From CAYLHX01 sp964383675 (GTDB taxonomy: Bacteria > Patescibacteriota > Gracilibacteria > UBA1369 > LOWO2-01-FULL-3), in the NCBI GenBank assembly GCA_964383675.1, contig CAYLHX010000014.1, positions 1 to 33,635 of the forward strand: 33,635 bases of DNA, in the 5' to 3' direction. Below, piece after piece: positions 7,229 through 15,702 of this stretch; within the stretch, counting starts at the first letter, position 1; each line of letters begins with the position of its first letter. Under the pieces are notes generated by a model that ran no database searches, had not been told where the DNA came from, and saw nothing but the letters and a program-made list of their open reading frames with translations. The translations under genes were made by a program, and so were the position numbers.

Positions 7229-8849
7229 ATGGCTGATCCCAAAGATTTAAAAAGAGGTCCGGAAGGTGAAAGTGATGAGCCACGAGCAGGTTTGGAGGCG
7301 GCTCCGGTTCAACCGGATAAGCCGGCCGATGCCAAGGCCGTTTCAGCCGAGGCCGCAGGTGAGGCTCTGCCACCCGATCCGAAAAAAGATCGCGCTGAGC
7401 TGACGGCAGATGCCGCCAAAGAATTATCGGAAATTCCCGATAACAAGTATGGTGAGGCCTATAAATTTACCAAAGACTTTTTGGCAAAACCGGAAAATGC
7501 TTCAATGCGCGGACCGCTAGGTGATGCCATTCTATTGGCTTTGAAGGTTGGAGCTATGGGGTGGCATTTCGTTACCACCTATACTCCGGGGAAATACCTA
7601 AAGAATCTGGATGAAGATGAAGAATTGCGGGAACTAGCTTTCAATGAAGCGGAAAAAGACAAGCTGTTATCTGGGGTTTTGGAGACCAATGATGAAAATC
7701 TGACAGTGCCCGCCGATGCCGAGAAGATTGAGGCAAAAACGGCAGCTATCGCCTGTGGGATTCTGGGAGTGGGACGTGTAGCCACACCACAGGAATTGGC
7801 GGCCAAAATTCAACACATGGTAGTGACCGATGAAGATGAGAATGTTATTCCTTTTTATAATCCGGTGGAAAACACCAAACAACAGCTTGATAAGGGATTG
7901 CCCAAAGGAACTATAGTTATTGTTTCAAAGGTTGATGTGGACAAGTCGGCTCTTGGAAAGTTGTCGGGCGGTGCCGGTATGCAGTTGGGCAATGTTGATA
8001 AGTCTTATCAGATGGCCTATGTGGCAATCGGTGATAAAGCCATGGTCAAAGGCTTTAATCCGAAGTCCGGAAGGGTTGAAACATTCGACTTAACGGATGA
8101 GAAGGTATCTCCGGTCTCTTTGAGTAAACCTTGGTCTTTAACCGCCATGTTCAAGCCGGCCTTTAATAGTGATCCGGCCTACTTCTCAAAATATGCCGAC
8201 GAGTTGGATGAGCGTTTGGCCGAGCAGACCCCGGAAAACAGAATGAAGACGAAGCTGGCGAAGGCGGAGAGCAGTATCGCAATTATTGAGAGTAATTTCT
8301 CCAAATATGAGAAGCTTGATGCCGGCAAGCTTACCAGAATTGAATCTTATAGAAAGGAGCTTGAAGAACAGATCANNNNNNNNNNNNNNNNNNNNNNNNN
8401 NNNNNNNNGAAGATAAAGTAAAAAAATATTTACTCGATAAGCAGCGGCAAATATCAGAACAGATCAAATCAATTGATGCGCTATGGACCGGTGTTACTGA
8501 AGAGAGAAGATCGGTGATGGCCGGAGATTTCCTGGCATTTATTCAGCCTTTGAAAGGTCGCGTAGAGAAGATTTTACAATTCTATGAGAGTGAAAAAGGT
8601 TTGAAGGCTGTGGAATTGCAAAAAGCTGAACATGAAAAGAAAGTGGAAGCTGCCAAGGCTGAATTGGAGAAGGAAATCAAGGCCGGAGACAAAACAAAAA
8701 TAGATCAGGCGAAAGCGGCTATGGAAAATGCCGAAAGAGAGCTGGCTGTGACTGATGGCTCTCTCAAAAAGATTGGAGATTTCATTAAATCCTTGGCGGT
8801 TGTCAGGGAAATTGCCGATAAATTTTCGCCGGAAAAGATGGCGAAATAA
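7229..8849 (+). CDS. unknown protein with C-terminal coiled coil, interrupted by an assembly gap
   Basis: One gene split by the N run at 8376-8408. The upstream part gives 382 residues before the gap; the downstream part (from 8409) is in another frame relative to the 33 Ns, so the true gap must be 2 mod 3 long (for example 32 or 35), unless there is a real frameshift. The N-terminus is a Pro/Ala/Glu-rich low-complexity region (1-60). The middle (about 70-320) is a globular part I cannot assign, with segments such as GTIVIVSKVDVD and MAYVAIGDKAMVKGF that look like beta strands. The C-terminal 200 residues, on both sides of the gap, are charged coiled coil (EQI...SEQIKSIDAL, AELEKEIKAGDKTK). 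There is no signal peptide. Total length is about 540 residues. Co-transcribed with the gene at 6831. A structural or scaffolding role is only a guess. Confidence 0.75.
8376..8408. other. assembly gap (33 N)
   Basis: 33 unknown bases within the coiled-coil part of the 7229 gene. The ten bases just before the gap, GAACAGATCA (8366-8375), recur at 8457-8466, so the assembler may have broken at a short repeat. The gap length does not preserve the reading frame and should be treated as an estimate. Confidence 0.98.
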
Positions 8850-8858
8850 ATAACCCAC

Positions 8859-8886
8859 TTGTAACAATCAATAAATTAACTAGAAT
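8859..8886 (+). promoter_or_regulatory. promoter for the 8895 gene, predicted leaderless
   Basis: TTGTAA (8859-8864), 16-nt spacer, TAGAAT (8881-8886). The expected transcription start, about 7 nt after the -10, is near 8893, two bases from the ATG at 8895. AAGAG just before the ATG is too close to act as a Shine-Dalgarno site. Confidence 0.55.
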
Positions 8887-8894
8887 ATAAAGAG

Positions 8895-9386
8895 ATGAGT
8901 GATAACACCGTAACAACCAGCGACCCTACCGGAGGCGGCACTGCCGGCGCCACCATGATTGCTGCCAGCGATGACGTGGTAGTAGACAAAAACAAATCCG
9001 CCGAACAATATATGAAAGAGGCGGAAGCGAAATATATTATCCCTGTTTTGGTGCGCGAGAAGTTTCCGGATCTGATTAAATTGATTTATGAAACTGAATC
9101 GATGAACAAGGAGGAGCGGGAGTATTGGTTGCAGATTATGCCCATTATGACAGAAGAGCAGATCAAGAAGTTCAGAGACATTTTAGTGAATGAAAAGGAA
9201 CAGTTGGCAAAACTGGACAATGAATATGAACAGGAAATGTCCAAAATCAATCAAAAGCATGCTCAACAGATTGATGAGAAAGAGATGAAGGCAAAGATTG
9301 AGAAGATTGAGAAGGCGGAGATGTCCAGTGAGAGTGAAGAACAACGCAAAGAAGAAGAGTTGCTGAAAAAGTTGGAAGATATTTAA
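8895..9386 (+). CDS. unknown 163-residue coiled-coil protein
   Basis: Not assignable to a known function. The first 45 residues are Gly/Thr/Ala/Asp-rich and probably disordered (TGGGTAGATMIAAS). Residues about 35-95 form helices with EEREYWLQIMPIMTEEQIKKF, a segment I recall from uncharacterised CPR proteins. From about residue 90 to the end it is a long charged coiled coil (NEKEQLAKLDNEYEQEM, then Lys/Glu repeats). No signal peptide or membrane helix. It follows the 7229 gene by 45 bp with its own promoter-like site, and ends 1 bp from the convergent sortase gene. The shared coiled-coil character of 7229 and 8895 hints at a common assembly; this is inference. Confidence 0.75.
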   Translation: MSDNTVTTSDPTGGGTAGATMIAASDDVVVDKNKSAEQYMKEAEAKYIIPVLVREKFPDLIKLIYETESMNKEEREYWLQIMPIMTEEQIKKFRDILVNEKEQLAKLDNEYEQEMSKINQKHAQQIDEKEMKAKIEKIEKAEMSSESEEQRKEEELLKKLEDI

Positions 9387-9387
9387 T

Positions 9388-10278
9388 TTACCTTTCTATC
9401 TTTTCAGTTTCCGTTTCGACCGGTTCAGCTATGATGATGAGCCTTTTTAAATTTGTACCCACCGGTGTACAGGTAATCAAGGTCAGGCGATCATCGGGAG
9501 TTTGCTTTAAAATCTCAATATCCTCAGGTAATACGACCTTTATCTCTGTAACCTGATAGACATACTTCTTTTGATCCCAATAGACCAGAATTTTATCTCC
9601 TTCCACTAAATCATGGAGCAGTGCGAAAACGTCTTTAAATCTTCCATCATCCCAAGGGAAATAGGAGCTATGTCCGGTAATGGCCACGTTTCCGGACTGT
9701 CCTGGTAAACTAGTGCCCGGATAATGCACAACCCCGTCTTGCAAGGCATCTTGCATCTCCGTCTCAAGGGCGTTCCAGTCTCGTCTGATTAAGTTTTCGC
9801 TACTGATACGCACAATCGGAATGTTTTTGTCGATGCGCGGAATAATGATTCTATTATCGGACGGTGCTACTTCCAGATTAATTTCCGGAATCTGCTTTTT
9901 TTGGATGGAGAGGTCGTTACTGGCTTCCAATACACTTTGAGTCTGAGTTGTCGTTTCGGTATCTGTTTCCACAAGAACATTCAAAGGGCTTTCATCTCTG
10001 GTGCCCAAAAGTTCTTCAATTTTATGTTTGGCAATTTGGGAGTAGGCCGACCAGTTTAAAAGCACCACTCCGATCACCAAAAATATGGCGCTGGCCACGA
10101 TTTGCCTTAGAGCGTCTGAAAAGATGCCCTTTATACTTCTCTTCTCCTCATTTTTAGCATGATGAGCGGTCGGAGCCTCCCTCTTGTGCTCGGTTTTGTG
10201 TTGTGACTGGGCGTGAGGATGGACGTGGATTTTGAAATATCCACTGTTTTTCCCCTCATGGTGTGAATTTGATGTCAT
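9388..10278 (-). CDS. sortase family transpeptidase with His-rich cytoplasmic tail
   Basis: 296-residue membrane-anchored sortase, a cysteine transpeptidase that cuts a C-terminal sorting signal and joins the protein to the cell surface. The cytoplasmic N-terminus carries nine histidines in its first 40 residues. One membrane helix follows (about 60-80, IVASAIFLVIGVVLL), then a linker and the sortase barrel. Catalytic residues are visible: His in TGHSS, Cys in LITCTPVG, Arg in NLKR. An upstream start at 10383 would add 35 residues, but a near-consensus promoter sits between 10300 and 10328, so the ATG at 10278 is preferred. The subclass (D or E-like) is unsure. No LPxTG-type substrate is visible in the window. 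Confidence 0.9.
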   Translation of the reverse strand: MTSNSHHEGKNSGYFKIHVHPHAQSQHKTEHKREAPTAHHAKNEEKRSIKGIFSDALRQIVASAIFLVIGVVLLNWSAYSQIAKHKIEELLGTRDESPLNVLVETDTETTTQTQSVLEASNDLSIQKKQIPEINLEVAPSDNRIIIPRIDKNIPIVRISSENLIRRDWNALETEMQDALQDGVVHYPGTSLPGQSGNVAITGHSSYFPWDDGRFKDVFALLHDLVEGDKILVYWDQKKYVYQVTEIKVVLPEDIEILKQTPDDRLTLITCTPVGTNLKRLIIIAEPVETETEKIER

Positions 10279-10299
10279 TGGATTCAAATATATCCTTAT

Positions 10300-10328
10300 A
10301 TTATAGCTGATTTTCACTTTTTTTTCAA
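10300..10328 (-). promoter_or_regulatory. promoter for the sortase gene
   Basis: Read on the minus strand: TTGAAA (10328-10323), 17-nt spacer, TATAAT (10305-10300). The predicted start near 10293 is only about 15 nt upstream of the ATG at 10278, which fixes that codon as the likely start. Confidence 0.8.
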
Positions 10329-10356
10329 TTCTCATGCTTAAAAAGCCGGCTAAAAA

Positions 10357-10386
10357 TTGACAAATATTATGATGTAGTGTCATAAT
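10357..10386 (+). promoter_or_regulatory. promoter for the Rel gene, predicted leaderless
   Basis: TTGACA (10357-10362), 18-nt spacer, CATAAT (10381-10386). The expected start is about 10393, three bases before the ATG at 10396. There is no room for a ribosome binding site. It is back to back with the sortase promoter, with only 28 bp between the two -35 boxes. Confidence 0.65.
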
Positions 10387-10395
10387 TTATCATTG

Positions 10396-12717
10396 ATGAA
10401 AACAGTACAAATTTCAAAAGGCTTGTCTGAGTATAAAAATTACTTTGATGTAGGTAAGTTGGTTAAAAAAATAAAGACTTACCTTCCCGATTTTGATGAG
10501 GACAAGTTTCTAATGGCTTTTGAATTTTCCGAGAGAGCTCATAAGGGCCAGATGCGCAAAGATGGCAGTACACCTTATTTTGTACATCCGGTAAAGGTAG
10601 TGGAGATTCTGGTAACAATTCATGCCGATGAAGATGTCCTTATTAGCGCATTACTGCATGATGTTCCGGAAGACACAAAATATGACATTCAGGACGTGCG
10701 TGAGAAGTTTGGCGATACGGTGGCTTTTCTGGTTGATGGTATCACCAAGCTTTCCAAGGTGCATTATAAAAATAATATGCCGGAACGAGAGGTGGAATCT
10801 TTGAAGAAACTTTTTTTACATACCACTAAAGATCCTCGTGTTATTTTGATAAAACTGGCAGACAGGCTGCACAACATGCGAACTTTGGAGAATATTGAAA
10901 ATGACGAAAAGCGCATTCGAATAGCACGAGAAACTCTGGAAATTTACGTGCCGATAGCCAATTTGTTGGGGATTCAGGAGTTAAAGTTTGAATTGGAAGA
11001 CCTATGTTTTAAACATCTTTTCCCTTCGGAGTACGAGCAATTGAAGCAAAAAATTGATGAGTTGAAGAGAAAGCATCGTTTGGTGGCAAATAAATTCATT
11101 GAGGAGGTGAGAAAGATCTTGGAGACCAATAATATTAAAGCGGAGATTTATGAAAGAAATAAGAATCTCTACTCAATTTACAAGAAGCTGTGTGAAGAGG
11201 GTAAGACCTTGGACAGCGTAAAGGATCGCATTGCCATTAGGATTATTGTGGATAAGATTTCGGAATGTTATCAGGTTTTGGGGGTTTTGCATTGCAAATA
11301 CACGCCTCAAAACAATCGTTTTCGCGACTATATAGCTAATCCAAAGTCTAATGGTTACCAGAGCCTGCACACTAGAGTTTTTGGCCCTAACGGCAAAGAG
11401 ACCGATATTCAAATAAGAACTCAACAGATGCATAGTGATGCTGAGTACGGCATAGTTTCACACTTCTTTAATCGAAGTCTTACTCAATTAAGTGAAGATA
11501 AACGCTCAAGCTGGCTCAACAAAATTATTGAGCTAGAGAAAGAGGGGAAAGCTCACGATGACTTCTTGGAAAATTTGAAAGTTGATGTTTTCCAAGACAG
11601 AATTGTGGTTTTCACTCCCAAAGGAGAAAATGTGGACTTGCCGGTTGGAGCTACCGCTATTGATTTTGCTTATGCTATTCATACCGATTTGGGTGACCAC
11701 ATCGACAAAGTTGAGGTGGATGGTGACCTTTGTTCCCCCACTCAACCCCTGCAAACCGGGAACACTGTAAACGTAATCCCGTCAGAGAATGCCACACCTC
11801 AGCTTTATTGGCTTTCGTTTGCAAAAACCAACTTGGCAAAACAAAGAATTCGAGCCTATCTAAAGAAGGAAAGCCGGGAGAAAAAGATTCATCAGGGAAG
11901 AAAAATTTTACAGAAGGAGCTGGATATTGCCAGCTTGGGGTTGGTAGATAACATCAGTTTTAAAAAGTTGAAACGCGAGATTTTTGAGAAAATCGGTAAG
12001 TCTTTCGCACAAATAAGTGACATGCTGATTGCCATCGGCGAGGGCGAAATAAAAGCCGTAGATATCGTAAAACTTATTACCAGGCCATCCAGGCGCGGTC
12101 TATTCTTCCGCAGCCGTCCGGGCGGAGTAAGAGTTAATGCCAAGATTGTGGCCAGAAATCGTTTTGGTCTTTTGAGAGATATTTCCGATATATGTTACAA
12201 GTATTCATCTGACATGACTTATCTGAAAGGTTGGTCCTCAAAAGACCGTCAAGACGCTTATTTTACGGTGCAAATTCTGGTCAATGATATTTCGGCGGTG
12301 AGTAAAATTTTTGAGGAGTTGGAACAACTGGATGAGGTTATGCACGTTTACAGAATATCTTCAAAGGGCATTTTCTTAACTTATGTTTTGTCAATTTCGA
12401 TAGCAACATTTTGGATTGTACATCCGCTTTTGTTGGCGAGAGTACAGGACAGTTGGAATGTTTATCTGGGGTTATTCTTTTTGCTGGGAACGGTACTTTA
12501 TTTAAACCAGGTTATTAAAAGATATTTTCCAATTGTACGCAATAAAACCGCTCTTTGGATTTTCGCCTTCAGTCTGCCGGCTGTTTCCGTTTTGACGCTT
12601 TTGGTGGAGGTAGTTTACTTCGACCTAACCCTGAGCTGGCTGGCCATTATGATTGAGATGATTATCATCTATGGCTATCTGGCCTTGAGCTTTTATAATC
12701 TGAGAAAAGTCTCTTAG
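10396..12717 (+). CDS. rel: bifunctional (p)ppGpp synthetase/hydrolase with C-terminal membrane domain
   Basis: 773-residue RelA/SpoT homologue making and degrading the alarmone (p)ppGpp. The hydrolase HD domain is intact: His in SERAHKG (about 49), HDVPED (about 88-93) and RLHNMRT (about 158-164). The synthetase domain follows with NLYSIYKKL, DRIAIRII, RFRDYIANPKSNGYQSLH and AEYG. The catalytic Glu of (V/I)EIQIRT (Glu323 in the Streptococcus enzyme) is Asp here (TDIQIRT, about residue 337). A TGS domain (about 400-460) and an ACT-like segment (about 580-650, GLLRDISDI) come next. The last 120 residues hold about four hydrophobic helices (roughly 659-680, 690-705, 719-738, 746-766) in place of the usual soluble end. 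The annotated TTG at 10393 is less likely than the ATG. Its stop overlaps that of convergent ychF. Confidence 0.93.
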   Translation: MKTVQISKGLSEYKNYFDVGKLVKKIKTYLPDFDEDKFLMAFEFSERAHKGQMRKDGSTPYFVHPVKVVEILVTIHADEDVLISALLHDVPEDTKYDIQDVREKFGDTVAFLVDGITKLSKVHYKNNMPEREVESLKKLFLHTTKDPRVILIKLADRLHNMRTLENIENDEKRIRIARETLEIYVPIANLLGIQELKFELEDLCFKHLFPSEYEQLKQKIDELKRKHRLVANKFIEEVRKILETNNIKAEIYERNKNLYSIYKKLCEEGKTLDSVKDRIAIRIIVDKISECYQVLGVLHCKYTPQNNRFRDYIANPKSNGYQSLHTRVFGPNGKETDIQIRTQQMHSDAEYGIVSHFFNRSLTQLSEDKRSSWLNKIIELEKEGKAHDDFLENLKVDVFQDRIVVFTPKGENVDLPVGATAIDFAYAIHTDLGDHIDKVEVDGDLCSPTQPLQTGNTVNVIPSENATPQLYWLSFAKTNLAKQRIRAYLKKESREKKIHQGRKILQKELDIASLGLVDNISFKKLKREIFEKIGKSFAQISDMLIAIGEGEIKAVDIVKLITRPSRRGLFFRSRPGGVRVNAKIVARNRFGLLRDISDICYKYSSDMTYLKGWSSKDRQDAYFTVQILVNDISAVSKIFEELEQLDEVMHVYRISSKGIFLTYVLSISIATFWIVHPLLLARVQDSWNVYLGLFFLLGTVLYLNQVIKRYFPIVRNKTALWIFAFSLPAVSVLTLLVEVVYFDLTLSWLAIMIEMIIIYGYLALSFYNLRKVS

Positions 12718-13808
12718 TTGGCAAATTTGAAGTGCATTACATCGCCATCTTTGACCAAATAATCTTTGCCCTCCATTCTTAATAGGCCTTTATCCTTGGC
12801 ACCGACATGTCCGCCGGCTTCAAGTAGATCGTTCCAACCGACCACTTCAGCTTTAATGAAGCCGGTTTCAAAGTCGGTATGAATCGTACCGGCGGCTTTG
12901 GGCGCTAAAGTGCTTTGCTTGATAGTCCAGGCTCTTGTCTCTTTGGGACCGGAGGTAAAGAAGGTTATCAAGCCCAGGGTTTCATAGGCCGCTCGTATTA
13001 AAGAATTCAAACCGGATTCCTGAAGTCCCAACTCTTGAAGATATTCCCGAGCCTCTTCTTCGGAAAATCCGATAAGATCTTCTTCGACGCGTGCTGAAAT
13101 GGGGATAATCTTGCCGTGGTCATCAACTCCTAGGGCCGATGAAATCTTAGTTTTATCCACTTCAGAAATTTGATTTTCGTGTACGTTGATGATGTAGATA
13201 TGCGGCTTCATGGTCAAAAGGTGGAGGTCTCGGGTCAGCAATTTCTCATCATCGGATAGTCCAACATTGGTAGCCAGAACACCACTTTGCAGTTCACACA
13301 GAACTCTTTCCAAAAGATCGGAGTAGATCTTTTTCTCCTTATTGCCGGATTTGGCCTCAGACCTGGCTCTTTCCAATCTTTTTTCAAGGGTTTGGATGTC
13401 GGCCAACAAAAGTTCGGACTCGATGACTTCACGGTCTAATTTGGGATCCACTCCGCCATGAACATGGGTGATATTGGGATCGTCAAAAATGCGCACAATA
13501 TGAGCAATGGCGTTGCATTCACGGATATGCGACAAAAACTGATTTCCCAATCCTTCGCCCTGGCTGGCTCCTTTTACAAGCCCGGCGATATCCACGAACT
13601 CAATAGCCGTGGGGATTACTTTTTCAGACTTATTGATCTGACCAAGTTGGGTAAGCCTGGAGTCTGGTACTTCAACAATGCCGACATTGGGGTCGATTGT
13701 ACAAAAAGGATAGTTTTGAGCTTCAGCGCTTTTACTTTTGGTCAGGGCGTTGAAGAGGGTTGATTTTCCCACATTAGGTAGGCCAACAATGCCGATTTTA
13801 AGTCCCAT
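12714..13808 (-). CDS. ychF: ribosome-binding ATPase YchF
   Basis: 364-residue Obg-family P-loop protein, a full-length match to YchF/OLA1. G1 is GLPNVGKSTLFNALT (about 8-22). G3 is DIAGLVKGASQGEGLGNQFL. The G4 position reads NVHE instead of NKxD, which explains the family's preference for ATP over GTP. A coiled coil and a C-terminal TGS domain (about 280-364, ending KDGDVMHFKFAN) complete it. It probably acts on ribosomes in the cytoplasm. It is the last gene of a tight minus-strand cluster, 3 bp after aroD. Its stop overlaps the stop of rel by 4 bp; both proteins have a TGS domain, which may be coincidence. Confidence 0.96.
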   Translation of the reverse strand: MGLKIGIVGLPNVGKSTLFNALTKSKSAEAQNYPFCTIDPNVGIVEVPDSRLTQLGQINKSEKVIPTAIEFVDIAGLVKGASQGEGLGNQFLSHIRECNAIAHIVRIFDDPNITHVHGGVDPKLDREVIESELLLADIQTLEKRLERARSEAKSGNKEKKIYSDLLERVLCELQSGVLATNVGLSDDEKLLTRDLHLLTMKPHIYIINVHENQISEVDKTKISSALGVDDHGKIIPISARVEEDLIGFSEEEAREYLQELGLQESGLNSLIRAAYETLGLITFFTSGPKETRAWTIKQSTLAPKAAGTIHTDFETGFIKAEVVGWNDLLEAGGHVGAKDKGLLRMEGKDYLVKDGDVMHFKFAN

Positions 13809-13811
13809 ACT

Positions 13812-14447
13812 TTAAATTAAATTTTGAATTTCCGATAACTGCCGGAAGGTGAGTTGCCCCTTGGCCGTACTATCCTTCAAATCCAGCGGAGCATACATTA
13901 GATAATTTCCGAATAAATGTCCAGCAGCACGCGTAATTATGCCTTCTTTTCCCATGCAGACGCAGATGGCGTGCTGCTTCATTTGCCTGGTCTGATCGAG
14001 AGTTTTTAGCATTAAAAGGCTGTCGGCAAAGTTATTGGCCTGAGTCGCTAATTTCACGATATCAGCCCCTTTCTTTTGCATTTTCTTGATGAGGCCTTTC
14101 AGCTCAGATTCTTTGGGCGTCTTTTTAAAATCATGATGGGAAAGAATGATTTTGGTTTTTGGGTTCAAGATCTTAACCTGCTCGATAATTTTTGAAGCCG
14201 TTCCCAAATCCAGATCAATATAGTCAATGGGGCCGGAAAGAACCAACTTTAGTTTTTTCAAGTCGCCAAAGGATTTATATAGAATCGGCTTCTTTTTGCG
14301 CTTAAAAATCTTATCAAGGTTGTTTTCAAGAGCTGATGATTCAAAATTATCAAACCAGATTTCGGTAAGATCAGCTATTTTTTGGGCCCTATCGAAGTCC
14401 GCAAGCAGCTTTGGGATAGTCTTTTTGTTGAGCGGTACGCAAATCAT
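13812..14447 (-). CDS. aroD: 3-dehydroquinate dehydratase, type I
   Basis: 211-residue class I dehydroquinase, third step of the shikimate pathway (3-dehydroquinate to 3-dehydroshikimate). The Schiff-base lysine is in GADIVKLA and the catalytic histidine in SHHDFKKTP. The C-terminal phosphate/carboxylate loop MGKEGIITRAAGHLFGNYLMYA matches the family MGxxGxxSRxxGxxFGSxLTYA pattern. At 211 residues it is slightly shorter than the 220-250 norm, and the N-terminal strand (MICVPL) is in place. It is sandwiched between the CDF transporter (2-bp gap) and ychF (3-bp gap), so all three are translated from one mRNA. No other shikimate gene is in the window. Confidence 0.88.
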   Translation of the reverse strand: MICVPLNKKTIPKLLADFDRAQKIADLTEIWFDNFESSALENNLDKIFKRKKKPILYKSFGDLKKLKLVLSGPIDYIDLDLGTASKIIEQVKILNPKTKIILSHHDFKKTPKESELKGLIKKMQKKGADIVKLATQANNFADSLLMLKTLDQTRQMKQHAICVCMGKEGIITRAAGHLFGNYLMYAPLDLKDSTAKGQLTFRQLSEIQNLI

Positions 14448-14448
14448 C

Positions 14449-15657
14449 TTAAGTGTCTATCAATAATAACTGGATAGTGTCTTTAGCGGTTTTTATGTCG
14501 GAAAAGTTCGGATAGATCAAAATGTGATGGGTGCGGCGGAGATTGTAGTAGACCAGCGAGTTCAAATTATTGTCGACAAGGATGTTAACATCTTCTTTCT
14601 TCAGAAATTCCGCCAATGCGACCGGCGATTTTTTATCGTGACCCAGTTTTTTGATGTAAAAATCTTTAATTTTACCGTTTTTGACATTGGCGAAGAGATA
14701 GGCGGTAGTTTGCTTCAGTGTGCTGGCAACTTTGGCATTAAGAGTGGTTCCGCTTTGTATCGGTACGGCAATTTTGGGGTCGTCATTGTCATTAATATTT
14801 GTGTAAATGGAGAAATCCTTTATATAAGGGTTTAATTCTTCAATTTGAGTCTTTAGGAGGCGAAGTTCCTCCCTTAAATCCTGTATTCCTGCGAAGGGAT
14901 TAATCTCGACAAAGGCTTCACCGAAAATGAAGGTTCCGGCCCTGCGTAGACGAAGCTTTTTCACATTCAAAATAAGATCTTTTTCTTTGCGAAAGATGGC
15001 TTTTATTTGCTTGACCAATTTTGGGTCGTCCCAGTAGTCCAAAAGAAAAAAGAGGGATTCTTTGGTACTGAAAACCCCTTCTTTGAAAATTATAAGTGAG
15101 ATTATGATGGTAACAATTCCTTCTACATATGGAATATTTTTATAGTTGGCAATAATGGAGAGTAAAACTCCTATACCGGCCAACACGTCCATTTTCTTGT
15201 CGCGAGCGCTGGCTAAAAGGGAGAGAGAATTAACCCTTTTACCGGCATCCTCCAATCTTTTGGAGAGTCTAAGGGAATGCCAGATGGCAAAAAAAGTACT
15301 GGTTATGGCAAAGTAGCGGTAGTGTCCGGGTTCCGGGTTTTGGAATGCCTCAAGTCCCTTCTGAAAAATAACAATTCCTAAAATCAAGATGCCCACAGAA
15401 ATCGCGAAGGCGGCAAAAGTTTCAATTTTGTAGTAGCCGTATTCAAAGTTTTTATCAGCGGTTTTGCGAGATAATTTTAAACCTATGTATGAGGCAAAAA
15501 CGCCAAGCACATCGGTGAATGTAGCTAGAGCATCAGCAATAATCACCGTCATGCCGGTCACTATTCCGGCGGCGGCCTTCATGATTCCCAAAAAAATCAG
15601 GCCGAAAATAGCCTGCTTCGCAACCTTCTCCCCCTCCAGGATAGCTTTATTATTCAT
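14449..15657 (-). CDS. CDF-family metal transporter with C-terminal NifX-like domain
   Basis: 402-residue cation diffusion facilitator. Residues about 10-195 form the six-helix transporter, about 205-285 the usual cytoplasmic domain, and about 295-402 an extra domain starting KIAVPIQSG that resembles the dinitrogenase FeMo-cofactor (NifX/NifB-tail) fold. The transport site is unusual: where Zn exporters have HxxxD in helix 2, this has Ala45/Asp49 (ADALATFTD), and in helix 5 it has Asp153/Asp157 (DKKMD) in place of HxxxD. Loss of both histidines suggests a hard metal such as Mn or Fe rather than Zn (inference). ATG 15657 is chosen over an in-frame TTG at 15672 because a promoter-like TTGTTA-16-TACAAT (15691-15664) places transcription start at that ATG. 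First gene of the cluster with aroD and ychF. Confidence 0.85.
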   Translation of the reverse strand: MNNKAILEGEKVAKQAIFGLIFLGIMKAAAGIVTGMTVIIADALATFTDVLGVFASYIGLKLSRKTADKNFEYGYYKIETFAAFAISVGILILGIVIFQKGLEAFQNPEPGHYRYFAITSTFFAIWHSLRLSKRLEDAGKRVNSLSLLASARDKKMDVLAGIGVLLSIIANYKNIPYVEGIVTIIISLIIFKEGVFSTKESLFFLLDYWDDPKLVKQIKAIFRKEKDLILNVKKLRLRRAGTFIFGEAFVEINPFAGIQDLREELRLLKTQIEELNPYIKDFSIYTNINDNDDPKIAVPIQSGTTLNAKVASTLKQTTAYLFANVKNGKIKDFYIKKLGHDKKSPVALAEFLKKEDVNILVDNNLNSLVYYNLRRTHHILIYPNFSDIKTAKDTIQLLLIDT

Positions 15658-15663
15658 GATGAC

Positions 15664-15691
15664 ATTGTACAAAACTTTAGATTTATAACAA
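15664..15691 (-). promoter_or_regulatory. possible leaderless promoter for CDF-aroD-ychF
   Basis: Minus strand: TTGTTA (15691-15686), 16-nt spacer, TACAAT (15669-15664). The predicted start falls at about 15657, the first base of the CDF ATG. A TATAAA further upstream (15687-15682) lacks a -35 partner. Confidence 0.5.
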
Positions 15692-15702
15692 CAAATAGTT
15701 TG

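Noticed and set aside
7229..8849. Frameshifted pseudogene
   Set aside because: The frame change coincides exactly with the N run, and the sequence on both sides is continuous coiled coil, so a wrong gap size is the simplest cause.
10279..10383. 35-residue N-terminal extension of the sortase
   Set aside because: It would translate through the sortase promoter (TTGAAA-17-TATAAT), and the preferred ATG directly precedes a plausible tail and membrane helix.
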